Of a DNA stretch of 6,447 bases, positions 5,290 to 6,447 are shown one piece after another. Both the position numbers and the translations under genes were made by a program. Within the stretch, counting starts at the first letter, position 1, and each line of letters opens with the position of its first letter. The notes beneath the pieces are model-generated. The model had not been told where the DNA came from, did not search any database, and saw nothing but the letters and a program-made list of their open reading frames with translations. The DNA is taken from the NCBI GenBank assembly GCA_030066455.1, contig JASJBQ010000274.1:1-6447 (forward strand). Reading direction: 5' to 3'. Origin of the DNA: Desulfobacterales bacterium. GTDB taxonomy: Bacteria > Desulfobacterota > Desulfobacteria > Desulfobacterales > UBA5852.

Positions 5290-5622
5290 TCACCTGTAAG
5301 GCCCGCGCCATTTGTCGTCATCCGGAAAAACGGAAACGGTGCCTGAAACCGCATATTGGCCGCTGACTGTGAGTCCGAGCCGGTCGTGGGACCTGGTGAA
5401 CTTGGGGTTTTTGCAAGCCGTGTCAGGCGGGAACTTGCGGTATCCTCCCGGCAAAGACCTCCCAGCGTTTGCTGTAAGCAGCGGTTTCAAAACCTCATCG
5501 AACGCCCGTGCCGGCGTTTCCGCGTGCTTCAAAATGCGCACATAGCGATTGATAGGCCGCGCTTCTTCATCAAGCTGCGCCTCGCCCGCGGACGCGATTC
5601 TAAGTATCGATAATACATATAG
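5290..5622 (-). pseudogene. Unrecognised open stretch, possible gene remnant
   Basis: The minus frame is open for about 110 codons between two stops. Its upstream half reads like protein sequence (AGEAQLDEEARPINRYVRILKH, then AETPARAFDEVLKPLLTANA). It has no ATG; the first usable start is a GTG at 5541 with no ribosome binding site, which would give 83 residues. The downstream half looks less protein-like. A second minus frame (5529-5885) overlaps its 5' part, so a decayed, frameshifted gene is one explanation and chance in GC-rich DNA is another. No family is recognised. Confidence 0.18.
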
Positions 5623-5738
5623 TCACGAAATTGAACGGATGAAAACCCATTGGCAGGGACCGCGCCGGATTGACTTTCGAATTTCGATAGCCAAATTATT
5701 AAATTATCAGGGTTATTTTTATGGCTGCTCCTTTGCTT

Positions 5739-5767
5739 TTGCCAGCGCATCCTGTCGATGAAATAAC
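5739..5767 (+). promoter_or_regulatory. Candidate sigma-70 promoter for the binding-protein gene
   Basis: TTGCCA (5739-5744) and AATAAC (5762-5767) are separated by 17 bases, matching the consensus in 5 of 6 and 4 of 6 positions. Transcription would begin near 5774, leaving a leader of about 100 bases. A second, weaker option is TTGACT (5670) with AATTAT (5694) at 18 bases. Both lie in the AT-rich part of the gap. Confidence 0.3.
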
Positions 5768-5872
5768 GATTTAATCGCACGTTCCGACTTTCTTCCCTGA
5801 CAATCGTTCGCCGCCATCCCGCAACACAGCCCCTCATGTTTGAACCCGATTTATTTTGAAAGGAAGGCCCTA

Positions 5873-6447
5873 ATGAAAATGTCAATGCGTCTTCTCTGCG
5901 TAATGGTCATCGGCCTGACCATGGTTGTGACGTTCATCCGGGCGGGCCTGGCCGCAGATGAAATCGTGGTCGGCGTCATCCAATGGAAGGATTTCGCCTA
6001 TGCCGAAATGATGAAGAACTCTTATGATATGGCCGTTGAAGCGGTCAATGCGGCCGGGGGCGTCAAGGGCCGGAAGTTGAAACTGGCGCTGGCCGATGAC
6101 CAGGGCAGCCGGCGCGGAGGCGAGAGGGCCGTGGCCGAACTGGTGAAGACGGAGGGCGCGGTCATGCTGGTCGGCGGGTATTCGAGTTCGAATACGCTCT
6201 ATACCGCCAGGGCTGCCGACCGCCTCGGTACCCCCTTCCTTGTGAACACGGCGGCGGACGATCGCATCACCCAGCGCCAGCTCACGAATGTCTTCCGGCT
6301 CAACCCGCCGGCAAGCGCCTACACCAACGGATTGGAGGCTTTTCTGCTGGCGAAGGTTCTTCCCCGGAGCATGGCCATCCTCTACGAAAACAGTCCTTAC
6401 GGCACCGGCGGCGCCATGAAGATGATGTGGTTCTGCAGGGAAAACGA
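5873..6447 (+). CDS. ABC transporter periplasmic binding protein, branched-chain amino acid (LivK) type, N-terminal part
   Basis: The gene runs off the window after 191 complete codons. A signal peptide covers residues 1-27, with a hydrophobic core (LLCVMVIGLTMVVTFI) and likely cleavage at GLA/ADE. The mature start, EIVVGVIQW, and SYDMAVEAVNAAGGVKGRKL then DDQGS match the first lobe of the Peripla_BP_6 family. VGGYSSSNTLYTARAADRLGTPFLVN fits the ligand-contacting loop and next strand, and AILYENSPYGTGGA fits the crossover to lobe 2. AAGGAAGG lies 6 bases before the ATG at 5873. The family usually works with LivHMGF permease and ATPase parts, expected downstream. Ligands vary widely (amino acids, amides, aromatic acids), so substrate is open. 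It is transcribed away from the PhzF gene. Confidence 0.93.
   Translation, partial: MKMSMRLLCVMVIGLTMVVTFIRAGLAADEIVVGVIQWKDFAYAEMMKNSYDMAVEAVNAAGGVKGRKLKLALADDQGSRRGGERAVAELVKTEGAVMLVGGYSSSNTLYTARAADRLGTPFLVNTAADDRITQRQLTNVFRLNPPASAYTNGLEAFLLAKVLPRSMAILYENSPYGTGGAMKMMWFCREN

Larger units (their letters stand above)
5167..5872. other. 706-base intergenic region, no convincing gene
   Basis: This gap separates the PhzF gene (minus) from the binding-protein gene (plus) and should hold divergent promoters. Bases 5167-5580 are of ordinary composition; about 5600-5770 is clearly AT-rich. Open frames exist on both strands (for example minus 5529-5885 and plus 5312-5545), but none has a good ribosome binding site or a recognisable domain. 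The minus 5529-5885 frame overlaps the start of the binding-protein gene. A 10-bp palindrome at 5191-5200 and a candidate plus-strand promoter at 5739-5767 are the only discrete sites I see. Confidence 0.6.

Noticed and set aside
5529..5885. Minus-strand 118-codon frame as a real gene
   Set aside because: Its start lies inside the start of the binding-protein gene and antisense to that gene's ribosome binding site; no domain is seen and the composition is mixed.

Overview
The window is GC-rich and looks like a chromosomal segment of a bacterium that respires with membrane-anchored iron-sulfur and cytochrome b modules. The Tat-exported four-cluster ferredoxin, its small cytochrome b partner and the LivK-type binding protein would fit a deltaproteobacterial sulfate or metal reducer (Desulfobacterota). 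That placement is an inference from gene style; no marker gene is present to fix it.

Layout. Bases 1-63 are the 3' end of a plus-strand gene that ends like a sensor histidine kinase. It converges on a long minus-strand block. Reading in the direction of transcription (right to left), the block starts with a PhzF-family isomerase (4324-5166), then a cysteine hydrolase of the isochorismatase superfamily (3654-4205) and a maltose/galactoside-type sugar O-acetyltransferase (2978-3565). After a 184-base gap comes a compact five-gene operon: a Tat-dependent periplasmic Fe-S protein (1795-2793), a four-helix cytochrome b-like membrane protein (1274-1783), a 29-residue single-span membrane microprotein (1188-1277), an ECF sigma factor (530-1150) and a soluble zinc-binding anti-sigma factor (289-543). 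At the right end, a 706-base gap with no convincing gene separates PhzF from a divergent plus-strand gene for a branched-chain amino acid-type ABC transporter binding protein, cut by the window edge (5873-6447).

The five-gene operon is the most notable part. Its junctions are 11 bases, an ATGA overlap, 37 bases and a 14-base overlap, so it is very probably one transcript. It carries the electron-transfer and quinone-facing parts of a FdnH/FdnI or HybA-type complex but no catalytic subunit in the window. These are joined to a sigma/anti-sigma pair whose anti-sigma has the H-x3-C-x2-C signature of ZAS proteins, a family that includes redox sensors. In front of the operon lies a sequence resembling an ECF promoter (TGTAAC, 17 bases, GTCTA), which suggests autoregulation. 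A plausible reading is a redox-controlled regulon in which the sigma factor induces an accessory electron-transfer module together with itself. This is inference; the catalytic partner and the regulon are unknown.

The Fe-S protein has 15 of the expected 16 cluster cysteines. The missing one, glycine at residue 162 counted from the upstream ATG, sits where NarH has tryptophan, which suggests a [3Fe-4S] centre.
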